Notes under the pieces: model-generated
The model's database searches: none
What the model was told of the DNA's origin: nothing
Seen by the model: the letters and a program-made list of their open reading frames with translations, nothing else
Origin: Carya illinoinensis
Taxonomy: Eukaryota > Streptophyta > Magnoliopsida > Fagales > Juglandaceae
Assembly (NCBI RefSeq): GCF_018687715.1
Contig: NC_056760.1
Location: forward strand, 11,148,001 to 11,212,000
DNA: 64,000 bases
Direction of reading: 5' to 3'
Shown: positions 50,438-62,331 of the stretch, one piece after another
How positions within the stretch are numbered: the stretch's first letter is position 1
Layout of the letters: each line of letters opens with the position of its first letter
Made by a program: the position numbers and the translations under genes

Positions 50438-50703
50438 AAAATTAATTATTTTTTTGCATAATTAACGTATTATGTATATAAGTCTTGAGTGTGTAATTAA
50501 AATTTCAATATAAAATATAACAACAATTCATTTTATTTAATTATTATAAATTTTTTAAATTTTAATATAAAATATAATAAACAACTTAATTTTTTTAAAT
50601 ATTAAATTAATAATAATATTAAAAAATAACATTCTAACGATAGTTTATTCAATTTTCAACTTTTATCTCAATTCAATTTAATTAAACTCAACATCCAAAC
50701 GCA

Positions 50704-51928
50704 ACCGACATAAACTTACAATTATTTTACAATTATTTTACCACTATGTTTAAAGTGAAGAACTTAGGGACAAGGCCCTCTCTCTCTTGATTTCTTTCCC
50801 GCTTTAATTTTAATATATTGTAATTTTTTTCAAAGACCATGCTTCAAATTTTCACAAAGATTCATTTTTTATTAAATACATCATGTCAAGATTAATTTCC
50901 ATATAATTTAAATTTTATAAGATTTATGTACAATTCAAACCCAATACAATAATATATATTAGAAACAGTTTTAAAATATATAAATTCCGTATAATCTATT
51001 TGATAAGAAGTGAGATTTATTATTAAAAATTATTATTTTTTTATGTAAATTATGTATATATTCATTTAAAAAAAATTAAATACATGACTTACCTACTTTA
51101 GATTAGAGCTGCATATACCATCTCTTTTATATTAATTGAACCATAATGCTCACATTCCGTGTGAGAGACGAGAGCTAGAGACAAGCCCAATGAAATAAGG
51201 CCCAAATTCGGGCTGGAATGAGCTCAAGCTAGCCCAACGCTGACCCGTTTGGTGGATTTTAGGACGATTGGTGGTTCGAGTGTCTGTTATGAACGGTGAA
51301 GACGCTGAATAGTAGATTTCAGTCACGCTCAAGCCGTTATTACAGCTGCGACGATTAAAAAAGGCACCGACCCCGTTCTCAATCACACGCAATCTATCAC
51401 TCCCGTCCACGTATCACATTTCGCATCGACCTCCATTGTAGGTTTACAGCTCAGTTGCCAACCTTGCGCACTCACTCCAGAAACTGTAGCGCACGATCCA
51501 ATCTATCAATATCCAGTCATCAACCACTTACGACTCCCTCCGCCGCAAATGCCTCTTTTGTGTTCACGCGATCCGGACTGAGCGTCTATCTTCCAACACA
51601 CTGGATGCCTTTTTCACGGGGATTTTGCTGAAACTGAACACTCTATTAGTTAAAAGAGACAATTGGTTACGCAGGTCGTCTACAAGTGTGCAGAAGAAAG
51701 CTCTTTATTAATCGCAGTAAAGTGTACACATGGCAGATCATGGACATCTTGCCACCTTGATTTTGCTTGTTTTGAGAGACAGGGAGTTGAACAACAACGA
51801 CCATTTCTCACTTTCTCGTAGCAAGCAGTTAGCTCTGATCTCTGATTCCCACCTCAAAATCGTCTGCTCCTTCTGTATATGTGTTCCTTCAAGTTTCTGG
51901 TTCCGACTTTGGAAAGATTTCCAAAGCT
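50704..51928. other. Spacer and upstream region of the DUF3537 gene
   Basis: AT-rich to about 51100, then more balanced sequence likely to hold the promoter and leader of the next gene. A frame beginning at 51730 (MADHGHLATL) is short and without motif. Confidence 0.5.
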
Positions 51929-53967
51929 ATGGAAGATGAAAGGGAAATAATCTATTCTAGAAGCCCACAAGTCTCCGGCTACTTGGACAAGGAAGGAGTG
52001 GTTGAATTGAGGAGCTTTAGATTGTGCCTGAAATGGGTGTGTCTGGACCAATCCAACATCTGGAGATCTGGGCTCTCATGGTCCATCTTCTTTCTCCTCT
52101 CCTTTGGAGTCCCACTTTTATCCAACTTTGCCCTCTCGTGCTCCAGCTGCGACGATGACCATACCCGGCCTTATCACTCTGTGGTACAGATATCCCTTTC
52201 TATATTCGCCACGCTCTCCTTCGTCTGCCTTACTCGTTGGGCTCGTAAATTTGGTCTCAGAAGGTTTCTCTTCCTTGATAAATTAAGCGATGCCAGTGAC
52301 AAAGTCCAACATGGGTATGCAGAGCAGATCCAGGTGTTGTTTTCTTCTTCTTCTTCTAAATGTATACCCAATATTGGTGTTTGATTGCGAAGCATGGTTT
52401 GATTCCATTATTTAGAATATTGCTCAAAAAACAACAACTAGATTTTCCAATTCAAATCTAGTAAATTTTAGGATGTCTTTGATTCTGTAATTTTGTTCCA
52501 ATTCTTGCTCTCTCTCTCTCCAATTTTCTTGGAAACAGGGCAACGCAGCGACAAGTTTTTAGTTTTCTATGTTATATTAAATCTCAAGACAAATAACTAC
52601 CTTTCAACCTAGTTTCATGAGAACCAGTAGTGTAGGACGGATAATGGTAGGTTCCATTAATACATAGAGACGAGCTACAAAAAATAGAATGCTAAACTCA
52701 ACTCCTCAAAAACAGGACATTTAGCATTTCTGTCTTGGTTTTTCTAGCAAACTATGAACTCAATCCGGCTGGTCTAGTTCAAGGATCGATGAAATTCATG
52801 AAATTCGTTATTCTTGCAGAGGTCAATGAAGCTTCTGTTGATTTTTATCCTCCCCTGCTTTGGTGCCGTTAGTGCATACAAAGTTTGGTGGTATGTCTCA
52901 GGAGCTACAGAACTTCCCTATTATGGTAACATCTACCTCAGTGACACTATTTTATGCACATTGGAGCTGTGTTCATGGCTTTATCGGACGTCAATTTTCT
53001 TCCTCGTCTGCTTTCTCTTCCGACTTATTTGCTATCTTCAAATACTCAGACTGGAAGACTTCGCTCAAACTTTCCAGAAAGAAACTGAGGTGGGATCAAT
53101 CTTGCTGGAACACCTCAGAATCAGAAGAAATCTCAGGATCATCAGCCATCGGTTCCGAGCATTCATTTTGTCGTGTCTAGTTTTAGTCACGGCCAGTCAG
53201 CTCATTTCTCTTCTCATGACAATTCGGTCCAGTGCTAAGGTCAATATCTTCAAGGCTGGAGAACTTACAGTAAGCATTTACTTTAACATAGTATTAGGGC
53301 ATTTAAATTAAAACTTTGATTCTGCACACAAATACTCTTCGGTGTGGAAGTGTTTTTATCATCTAGACATCTCAGGGTTGAAGTAAATCTTCTTATAATG
53401 GTGCAGATATGCTCAATTAGCCTGGTAACTGGGCTTTTCATATGCCTGCGCAGTGCGACAAAGATCACACACAGAGCACATTCCATTACAAGTCTAGCTG
53501 CAAAGTGGCATGCCTGTGCCACGATAAACTCTTTTGATAACACGGACGGTGAGACTCCAAGAGGTCAGATCACTTCCGCTCAAGTATTTCATATGAGTGC
53601 TGTCTGGGAATCAGATGATGAAGAAGGGGATGGAGATGATGATCTAGACAACACCAAGTTGGTGCCAATCTTTGCGCATACAATTTCATTCCAGAAAAGG
53701 CAAGCTCTAGGTGAGTGATCAAATTGTCATCACTCAAATGTAGCAAAAATTATTCTTAATTCACATGTAATCAAGCATGTGCTCTCTCACAAACTTACAT
53801 ATGTGCATGGTGATTTTTGACGTGTTGTAGTGACATATTTGGAGAACAATAAAGCAGGAATCACAGTGTTTGGGTTCATGCTGGACAGAACATGGCTCCA
53901 CTCCATTTTCGTTATTCAACTAGCACTTCTACTCTGGCTGCTCAACAAGACAGTCGGTATATCTTAA
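51929..53967 (+). CDS. DUF3537 seven-helix membrane protein (gustatory-receptor-like)
   Basis: Exons 51929-52333, 52820-53269, 53407-53710 and 53831-53967 join in phase to 431 residues with GT-AG borders. Hydrophobic segments are seen at GLSWSIFFLLSFGVPLL, VVQISLSIFATLSFVCL, LLLIFILPCFGAVSAY, LYRTSIFFLVCFLFRLI, FILSCLVLVTASQLISLL, ICSISLVTGLFICL and IFVIQLALLLWLL, consistent with seven helices. The cytosolic loop before the last helix carries an acidic run (ESDDEEGDGDDDLD). DUF3537 proteins such as Arabidopsis At3g20300 have been proposed as plant relatives of insect gustatory/odorant receptor channels; their plant role is unsettled. An in-frame ATG 48 nt upstream (51881) is an alternative start. 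No lesion seen. Confidence 0.9.
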
Positions 53968-55345
53968 TTTTCTTTTCTTTTCTTTATTCTTTTTCTAGTC
54001 TTTTAGGAGAGAGTAGAGAAAGAGACAAAGATGGGCGGACAGATTTGTATGCATAGTTACATTAATCCTACAATTATATTCATTAGAAATGTAAATTCTG
54101 TAACTTAGAACAATTGCTCTTCATGCATGTAACAAGAGTGAAGAAAGGAATCGAGCTCCGAAACATTATTGTTATTGGCATTCCTTCCCCAAGGCCCAAT
54201 TTCATTTTGCAGTACTCCATCACGGAATTAACTCCGCCTGCCCCAAAAGAAAAAGACAAAAACCTTAGCTGAGAGAACTGATCAACGACTACATTGTGCT
54301 CTACCCGTGTTCGATTAATGAGGGGATTCAATGGGATTCAGTTGTGGATCGCATAGCCAAGTGCACCTTTCTAAGACTAATTTGCTGCAATACTGATAAG
54401 AGAAGAAGATCAGAAAATGTTGAGCTATCAAATTTAGAAGTGGGGACATGCGAGTACTTGATAAAGGAAGAGCAGCTCAAATTATGACAAGTATTGGTAG
54501 AAACTGACTCGACTTGGGCTATATAGCACATATGATGGTAATTTGGTTATAATTTTGGCTATGAATATTAAGTTCTTTTCGGTGTGCATGTCATGATCAC
54601 CATGCTATGCAAGTCGGGTGTCGTTTTAGACCCTAAATATGTTGTTTTCCCATTCAACTCGATATTCAAGATACTTGCATTTTAAAATTTCGTCTCTTGT
54701 TCGATAATGATTTTGATTTTGATCGGATTTGTGACAACTTTTTGTTTTAGCATGTTTAATCTTCTCCTAGTTGTTCTCTGATTTCCGTGGAGGCATAGAG
54801 TTTCTCTGCTCTATCCATAATTTCTTTCTTTTTGGATTCCTTGTGTTTTTACAATTCACAACTTTTTGTTATTAACATGTCGCCAAGATCATTCTATTCT
54901 AGGTTTGGCTCGACTCTTGGACCAAGTGCCAACATTATATTATTAATTGAATTTTGTTTGTTAATGCAATTATTGTTCCTTGTGAAAAGAATTAAGCAGA
55001 GTCAAACCCAAAAAAGAAAAATTGAACTCTTCTTGGATCTCCTAATATTATTGTGAAGAGCAGATATACTTGTAAGAGAATCGAGAAAAACTAGAAAACC
55101 TTTAGAATCATATTAATGATTTCATTCACGCATGCATATAATGGCAAACAACAAGATCTGCTACATATAATTCTTGCATCACACAACATATTTCGTTACT
55201 GTAATTCTATCCTCAAGTTTTTTACTTTATTTTATTGTCATCCAAAACCTCTTGTGGGATCACTGAGATCTGTACAACACCAAAGAAAAACATATCAGTG
55301 CTGGGAATACACAGAAAATAAGTTCTTTCATCAGGGAGAGAGAGA
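53968..55345. other. Spacer, no gene supported
   Basis: Contains the presumed 3' UTR of the DUF3537 gene. The short frames on either strand have no recognisable motif. Confidence 0.5.
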
Positions 55346-55582
55346 TTACTTGTTGCAGTCCACGTTGGGGTCAATGGGGACAGGATTTTCGACATTGCAA
55401 AGCTGGGGAAGCCTCGTGGTTAAGTCCTTGAACACCGAGACAGCAGGAAAAGCCTGGAAAATCAGGGCGAGTACCCACCAAGAAGGGCCGACAGGGCAGC
55501 AAACTGGCAAAATCACCAACCCAAAAGCCAACGCAGACAAACCCCTCATTTTCTTGACACAATGGACTTTCTTCCTGATCAT
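55346..55582 (-). CDS. Small hydrophobic protein, hypothetical
   Basis: 78 residues in one exon: a basic start (MIRKKVHCVKKMRG), a long hydrophobic stretch (LSALAFGLVILPVCC, then SWWVLALIFQAFPAVSVF) and a polar end (NVENPVPIDPNVDCNK). This resembles a small membrane or secreted protein. A TATA-like TTATAAATTG lies about 55 bp upstream (minus strand, about 55632-55641), which makes a real transcription unit plausible. The second Met at residue 12 could also start it. I do not recognise the family, and expression is unproven. Confidence 0.45.
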   Translation of the reverse strand: MIRKKVHCVKKMRGLSALAFGLVILPVCCPVGPSWWVLALIFQAFPAVSVFKDLTTRLPQLCNVENPVPIDPNVDCNK

Positions 55583-56244
55583 CTGCTACAGAAATTAACG
55601 AATTTGCTTTAGATTGTGTAGAAGCAACCTCAATTTATAAGGGTGTGCCACAAGTGAGCTTAAAGAAACCATTGAACCGAGTTAAAACACTTCGTTTTTT
55701 TAGGAGAAGGATTTTCAACCTCCTTTTTTAAGCTTTTCAATTATGAAAGCATGTACTGTATACTTTCCAATTCTGATACATGAGGTTAATTGAGTATTTT
55801 CATATTAATTGTTCCCTAATACTTATTTAAAACATTAAGTAAAATACATTATCTTTCTTACAAGAATTATGGTTGTCACACAAATTCCCCTTGGGAAGCT
55901 GCATTGAACTGTAGTTAAAACACTTTTTGTCAAGAATAAAGGTTTAGTTCTTACCTCCGATTTTCAAGGTTTTGATTATGAAGATATGTGCATTTGCCAA
56001 TTCTAGCGATTTAAATTGAACAGTGCCATTTATAGACCAAATGAAAACCTCCATGGAACAGAAAAATTTATATATAGAAAGAAATGATAGTTGTAGTCAA
56101 GCACTGTGCAATTACTTTAAGAAAAGTTAATAAATATAAGATTCACATAAAAAAATTAATTTTTTAATAGTAGAATCTACTTTTTTTTCAAATGACTTTA
56201 CGGTACTTGTGTAGTCCATGATTGTATACATTCTTATTCATATA
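55583..56244. other. Spacer
   Basis: AT-rich; begins with the presumed promoter of the small minus-strand frame. No other gene seen. Confidence 0.5.
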
Positions 56245-57165
56245 CTAGGTAGGAGTAACGTGCAAAGCACGTTTGTCTAATTTTATGAAATGATTATTTG
56301 TAAAAAATAATATATATTTTATAAAAATTATTGATGTCACTTGATAATTTAAGGCATATTGGAGAAAATAAAAAAATTAGTTCAAAATATCATATAATCC
56401 AATACATGTTTATAACATCTATAATTTTAGTAAAGATGTATACGAAAAATTTAATAAAAGTCTAACACAAACGGTAGTTCAAAATATGTGTCGTTTGATG
56501 TTTGTATTATAATTCATCAATTTATGTCATCCTGTAGACAATCAATAGAGACAATATTGAAATTCTTATTTTACTGTTGGTTGAGTCGATCAGGGACAAC
56601 ATAAAGTTAAAACATAATCTTTTTATAAAATTTGTGGTATAATATTTTCTATATATAACATATATATAAATCATAAAATATATTTTGAAATTGTTGGCTG
56701 AATTTACTCTTTCTTGATTAGCTCAAGGATCACGACCTTTGTCACGTGCCTATCATAGCAAGCCCACGTATGGAATATGACTTAGCGGAAGCTACATCCT
56801 ACTACCATGGGAAAAAAAAACACTTTGATTAAACACACTTGTATTATATATTATATGAGATTTTTAAATTTGGAATACTCAATAATCTGAGTTAATGAAA
56901 CGTATAATATACGTATATTATACTTAGGGATTCACGTCTTATGCACCTAATACACGTGTATATGTTAAGGAGAAAGAGAAAAATATAATAACTAATCTTT
57001 AATTACTTATTATTATATAAACTATTAAGTATTATAATTATTGAGATTAATAAATCATATAACAACATTGAATGCTATCTTTCTCAACATTTATGTCTTC
57101 ATTTTATGTGTCAAACCGTTAAAACAAGATTTTCCGTTTCATACACACTTTTTATATATAGAAGA
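56245..57165 (-). mobile_element. Probable non-autonomous Helitron
   Basis: Read on the minus strand, the 3' end is a 7 bp stem hairpin AACGTGCTTTGCACGTT (56257-56273), eight bases, then CTAG followed by T (56245-56248), the standard Helitron terminus and A/T target. A candidate 5' end TCTTCTATATATAAAAAGTG, preceded by A, lies at 57146-57165. The 0.9 kb interior is AT-rich with no Rep/helicase frame. The 3' end is convincing; the 5' end is a best guess. Confidence 0.55.
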
Positions 57166-58521
57166 TATAAACTTTAATGAAACTAGAAATATCCTTGGCT
57201 TCTAATATATTCATGCATACATAAGATGGCCAAAATCAAGATAAATTATTCATAATTTGGCACAATGAAGTATATTTACTTATTGCAACTCAAACATGTA
57301 TTTATAAAAGTGGCATCTATATCACTCTTTCCATTAAATTTTATTAGATAGTATCAGAATACGGATGCGTGATACTCTTATCATATCACAAGATATCATA
57401 TATGTCAGTTTCTCTAACAATACTAGACACAGACATTACTTTATTAACATACTTAGTCAATTCATGAACAAAGGCCAGAAAGTCACACCTTATAGTTGCA
57501 TATATATTGGGTGCCCCACCTTATATAGAGTGCTCCAGGCCATTGGATTTTCTTCTCTTTTTCCTCATCCTTTCATCTCAAGGCATTTTAAGATTTAGAT
57601 TGGGCTGGTTGCTTTGACACTTGATGATCCGTTACAGGTTATTGTAATTTTATAGGAGATTCTTGTCTTGAAATACAAAAAGTACCAAGCCATTTAGAGA
57701 TCTAGTACTGTTGAGTCAGTGTATTGCTGTATTGCATCTACCTCAGGTGTGATTACTTGGCTGTTTATTTTTTACATGATTAACAAATTCCTCATCCACA
57801 AGTTGCTCTCTTTTTTTGGCTTTTGACAAAGACAACAGCCTTACACATATTTGCTAATCAGTTTTTGATCAATTGTCACATTGTTCGAACTCTGCATATT
57901 CCCATCAGTTGGCTGATGTGTTCACAAAGGCTCTTGGTCTTCAACGTTTTCATACTTACTTTGCAAGTTGGATATTCATAATATCATTCACACTCAGCTT
58001 GAGGGAGAGTACTGGGAGTTCTCAGTAATAATTCATTTGCTGAATTGGCATATTGTACGTACAGTTTGGTTAGTTGAGTTAGTTCATTTTCACAAAACTT
58101 TTCATCTCATCTAATCATTATAACTTTTACAAATTAAATTTTCAAAAAATAAAAAAAAAAATTCAACCTTTTCAAATCTCAAAACAAAAATAATATTAAA
58201 AAAAGTGTCCTTTTTGCCCATAATTTAATCATGCATACAAGATATGGCTAAAATCAACATCTGTTATTCATATTTTGGCATCAGAAAATGTATTAATTTA
58301 TTGTGTACATATACTCATTCATACACATGTTTATCATGTTGGCATGATCTATACCCCCCATTTCCCTTGCCAAGAGTTCTCGAGATCAAATTGTGATACT
58401 ATTTGCCAGAGCATGAGATGTCAAGGACTCCACTTCAAATTAATTGGTGTTAAAAAGATCATACAATTGACTAGTCCTTTATTACATTAGACATCGCACT
58501 CTACAAAAAGCTCATAAGGAA
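57166..58521. other. Spacer with a Copia remnant
   Basis: Holds the decayed Copia RNase H tail at about 57895-58020 and, at 58080-58205, an internal piece of the MITE family at 27366. No gene seen. Confidence 0.5.
57895..58020 (+). mobile_element. Copia RNase H tail and polypurine tract, remnant
   Basis: LADVFTKALGLQRFHTYFA, the conserved end of a Copia polyprotein, is followed by CTTGAGGGAGAGTACTGG, a polypurine tract of the kind that abuts a 3' LTR. No LTR with clear ends follows and the rest of pol is missing. Confidence 0.75.
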
Positions 58522-59560
58522 TGATATTGTTGTTGCGCTTCTGGCCTGTCCAAAAATTAGGGGTGGCAATATCTCACACGACCCGTTAACCCAACACGAA
58601 CACGACACGATAATAGCGGGTTAGAGTTTAGCCTTAATGGGTTCGGGTCAAAACGGGTTGACCCGTTAAGATACGATTGCTTAACGGGTTGATAACGGGT
58701 TAACCCGTTTTGACCCGTTATAACCCATTATGACACGTTAAGAAAGTTAAAGTTACAATTATACCCTTATATCTAAAAATAAAATTGTTAGAATTTCAAT
58801 TTCGATATTTTTATTATTTGGATTGTAGTTTTGGACTTATAATTAGTTTTATAATTTTTATAGATATTGTAATTTTAACATTTATATAAAATTATGTTAA
58901 ATTTAATCAGGTTAAAAAGGTTAATTTCAGGCTTATTCAACCTATTTATATAAATACTTTAAAATGAGTTGTATTGTGTCGTATTAACCTATTTCGTAAT
59001 ATTTTCTTAATTTATTTGTTTACTTAAAAAAAAACATATTTCGTAATATTTATTAATGCGTCAAAACGGGTTGACACGACACGACCCGTTATGTTAATGG
59101 GTCGTGTTAGGGTTTGAGATTTTGACACGATAAGCTTAACGGGTCGGGTTAGGGTTGACCTATATGACCCGTTAACACGATTTGACACGACACGAACACG
59201 ACCCGTTAACACGATTTGACACCCCTACCAAAAATACATAAGACGATATTTAAGTGGTTCAGCAAATTGCTTACGTCCATTAGAGCCTCTTTTACTAAAT
59301 TTGTACAAGATTACAAAACTCTACAAATTTTCTTTCACGTCCTCTCTTTCTGTGATATTTGCCCACTCTCTACACAACTGAGCTCTCCTTTTTATAGGAG
59401 AGAGCAGCTACGATTTCGGAGGAATTCGGTGCAGCAATTTGCTGCAAAGTTTGGGGGGGTGTCATTTGCTGCAGGAACTTGGGTGGCGCCTAATACAACA
59501 AAATAGAGAACGGTGCTGAGTTTAGGGGGGTTGGTTTCACACTTAGGGTAGTTTTCAACA
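58522..59560 (-). repeat. 3' LTR of the right-hand Copia, split by a hAT element
   Basis: On the minus strand it begins TGTTGAAAACTACCC at 59560 and is taken to end AACAACAATATCA at 58522 (TG...CA). Without the insert and one duplication copy it is about 361 bp. A TATA box (CCTATAAAAAGG, about 59388-59399) stands upstream of the likely RNA start. The left boundary is inferred because the partner LTR is outside the window. Confidence 0.7.
58558..59227. mobile_element. hAT-type non-autonomous element, 670 bp
   Basis: Terminal inverted repeats TAGGGGTGGCAA (left) and TTTGACACCCCTA (right) are flanked by the exact 8 bp duplication CCAAAAAT at 58550-58557 and 59228-59235, the hAT signature. The interior is packed with CCCGTTA / TAACGGG and ACACGACACG motifs in both orientations near both ends, which may be subterminal transposase-binding repeats. 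No transposase frame. Confidence 0.92.
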
Positions 59561-60860
59561 ATCACCCCCTCTACCCAAGTGTGCCATACCAGGCTGCTTA
59601 CACACTGATTTATTTTTTAAATAAATGTACCCCATTTTTTGACATGAGAGACTTCCGCTATCGAATACGCTCCAATGCACTCGAGGATGCTCAGTAGTGT
59701 ATAATACTGATCAAGTCCAAACAGTGTTGGAACTTGATCCCTGTGACGACTTTCGTCAACATAACTGCTGGATTATCTTCAGTGCCAATCTTCTGAAGTT
59801 TGATGTACTGTTCTTATAATATTTCACGTACAAAGTGAAATCGGACATCTATGTGTTTTGTTCGAAAGTGATATACTTGATTCTTGGCCAAATGAATTGC
59901 ACTTTGACTGTCATAGTAAACGTTACCTCTTGTTGCTTAAAGCCCAAATCTGTTACCAATTCCTGTAATCAAATAGCTTCTTTTACAGCTTCTGTTATAG
60001 CCATGTATTCAGCCTCAGTAGATGATAGTGCAATTGTCGACTGCAAAGTTGATCGTCAACTAACTGGTCCTCCCGCCATAGTGAACACATATCCAGTTGT
60101 CGATCGGCGTTTGCTAAGATCACTGCATAGTCTGAGTCAACATATCCAGTTACTATACTGTCTTCACTCTTCTCGAACTTCAAACCAATATCTACGGTTC
60201 CTAAAATATACTGTAGAATCCACTTAGTCGCATGCCAATGAACCTTTCCAGGATTATGCATATAGCGACTAACTAAGCTATCGGCTTGGGAGATATCAAG
60301 TCGTGTACACACCATGGCATACATTAAGCTTCCAAAAATACTTGCATATGAGACATTCCTCATGTAGTCTTGCTCTTCATCATCTTTAGGAGACTGGAAT
60401 GCATTGAGCTTGAAATTTGGGGCCATAGGAGTACTCACCAGCTTCGTCTTTGAGTCGATGTTGAAGTGTTGCAGTATTCTTTTCAGATACTGCTTCTGAG
60501 TAAGGTGAATTGTACCTTTCACCCTATCTCTACTGATCTTCATCCCCAATATTCTCCGTGCTTCTCCCAAATCTTTCATTTCAAACTCATGACTTAACTG
60601 AGTTTTTAAGGGATTTATCTCCCCCTTGCTTTTACATGCAATTAACATATCATCTACATATAAAAGCAAATAAATGAAAGATCCATTTACAAGTTTTCTG
60701 AAATACACACAGTGATCGTATTGGCAACGAGTGTATTTCAGATCCATCATAAAGCGATCAAATAGCTTATACCATTGCTGAGGTGACTGCTTCAAGTTAT
60801 AGAGTGACTTCTTTAGACTGCATACCCAATTTTCTTTTCCAGTTTCTTTAAAACCTTCTA
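59561..60860 (-). pseudogene. Copia reverse transcriptase C-terminal part and RNase H
   Basis: From 60795 leftwards: SPQQWYKLFDRFMMDL, the catalytic LLLYVDDMLIACKS (about 60640-60680), LSHEFEMKDLGEARRILGMK, and the connection HWHATKWILQYILGTVDIGL. RNase H then decays, the frame ending at about 59995 amid shifted sequence. A stop at about 60876 cuts it from the upstream part. Confidence 0.88.
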
Positions 60861-60876
60861 GTTGAGATATATAAAT

Positions 60877-61722
60877 CTACTCTTCCAGATCACCATGTAA
60901 GAAAACTATATTCACATCAAACTGTGCTAACTCAAGATCATATTGTGCAACCAAAGCTAACAATATCCGAATGGATGAATGCTTCACAACATGAGAGAGT
61001 ACTTCACTATGGTCAATTCCCTCTGTCTGAAAGTAGCTCTTGGCTACCAACCCAGCTTTGTATCGCACTCCATTTTTAGCAGCTTGATAATCTTTCTGAT
61101 TGAAGATCCACTTACGGCCAATTGTCTTCTTTCCTTGTGGAAGCGGCACAAGCTCCCAAGTCTGGTTCTGGTGAAGAGACTGCATCTCTTCATTCATCAC
61201 TTTTGTCCATTCAAATTGTTTACTGGACTGTATGGCTTCTCTGTAAGTGGTTGGAATCTCACCCCCTTTAGCTGGTAATGCATATGTCACATAGTCTACA
61301 AAACGTGTAGGTACATGTTTTTCTCGTCTCGGTCTGTTGGTTGCTATTGATTCAGGTTGACATGGAAGTACTGTGATTGGACTATCAACTTTATCTTGTC
61401 CATGCTTTCTCGATTTTTTTGAAGTAATAAACTTCACATTCTGCGAATCATCTGATGTTTCGCCATCATTGCTGCCTTCATTGGAATTTTTATACTTATG
61501 TGACTTAAACATCTTAGATTCGTTGAATGAAACATCTCTACTGATGATTACCCTTTTAGACTCTATGCACCAGAGTATATACCCTTTTACACCAGTACTA
61601 AAGTCTAAGAATTTTGCTTCCTTGGTTCTAAGATCAAACTTACTTTTTTTAGTATGATAGTAAGCAGGACATCTGAAAACGTGTAAAGAGTCATAATCAA
61701 TAGCATGTTTACCTCTCCACAT
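60877..61722 (-). pseudogene. Copia integrase C-terminus and reverse transcriptase N-terminal part
   Basis: Starts in the integrase C-terminal region (HVFRCPAYYHTKKSKFDLRT, GYILWCIESKRVIISRDVSF), crosses a charged linker, and enters reverse transcriptase with WTKVMNEEMQSLHQNQTWEL, KKTIGRKWIFNQK and LELAQFDVNIVFLHGDLEE; relatives have DVKTAFLHG, so the Val-Asn-Ile change lies beside the first catalytic aspartate. It ends at a stop. Confidence 0.9.
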
Positions 61723-61761
61723 TTTAGTGGGTGTCTTCCCGTCATTGGCAGCTGCGGGTAG

Positions 61762-62322
61762 TCAGTTGATGAGGTGGCAAACATATGTCACAGCTTCAAT
61801 CCAAAATTGTTTACTGAATCCAGTATCCAGTAACATACATCGCATTTTCTCTAGTAAAGTACGATTCATTCCTTCTGCCACACCGTTCTGCTGCGGTGTA
61901 CCTCGTACCGTGAAGTGTCTGACAATTCTCTCTCTTCGGCATACTTCCATGAAGGGGTCTGAAGTGTACTCACCTCCATTATCAAATCTGAGCCGCTTGA
62001 TCTTTCTGCTGGTCTGAGTCTCAATCATTTTCTTCCAATCAAGGAAGATTTTTAGCACTTCATCTTTATTCTTCATCGTATATACCCACACACAACGAGA
62101 ATAATTATCCACAAAAGTTACAAACCAATGCTTACCTCCCAAAGATGCATTTTGGGTAGGTTCCCAAACATCGGAGTGTACATAGTTAAGTATCCCTTGT
62201 GCATTGTGTACAACGGTTTCAAACTTAATCTGCCTCTGCTTACCCAATACACAGTGCTCACAGAAAGACAGTTTACCAGTCTTGGTACCTTTGAGTAAGC
62301 CTTGCTTCACTAATGTTTGCAA
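61762..62322 (-). pseudogene. Copia integrase core
   Basis: Begins within the zinc-binding part (FCEHCVLGKQRQIKF) and holds the three catalytic acidic residues in YVHSDVWEP, RFDNGGEYTS and the QQNGVAEGMNRTLLEKMRCM region. A stop near 62330 separates it from the N-terminal HHCC histidines (LWHMRMGHA) encoded in the upstream frame. Confidence 0.92.
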
Positions 62323-62331
62323 AAATTTTTC

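Larger units (their letters stand above)
44888..50703. mobile_element. MITE split by a Copia insertion
   Basis: GCTGCGTATGATTGG at the left (from about 44888) and CTCAACATCCAAACGCAACC at the right (to about 50703) are inverted ends of the same MITE family as 27366-27570. The Copia element 44953-50437 sits between, so the MITE was there first. Without the Copia and one duplication copy the MITE is about 325 bp. Confidence 0.6.
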
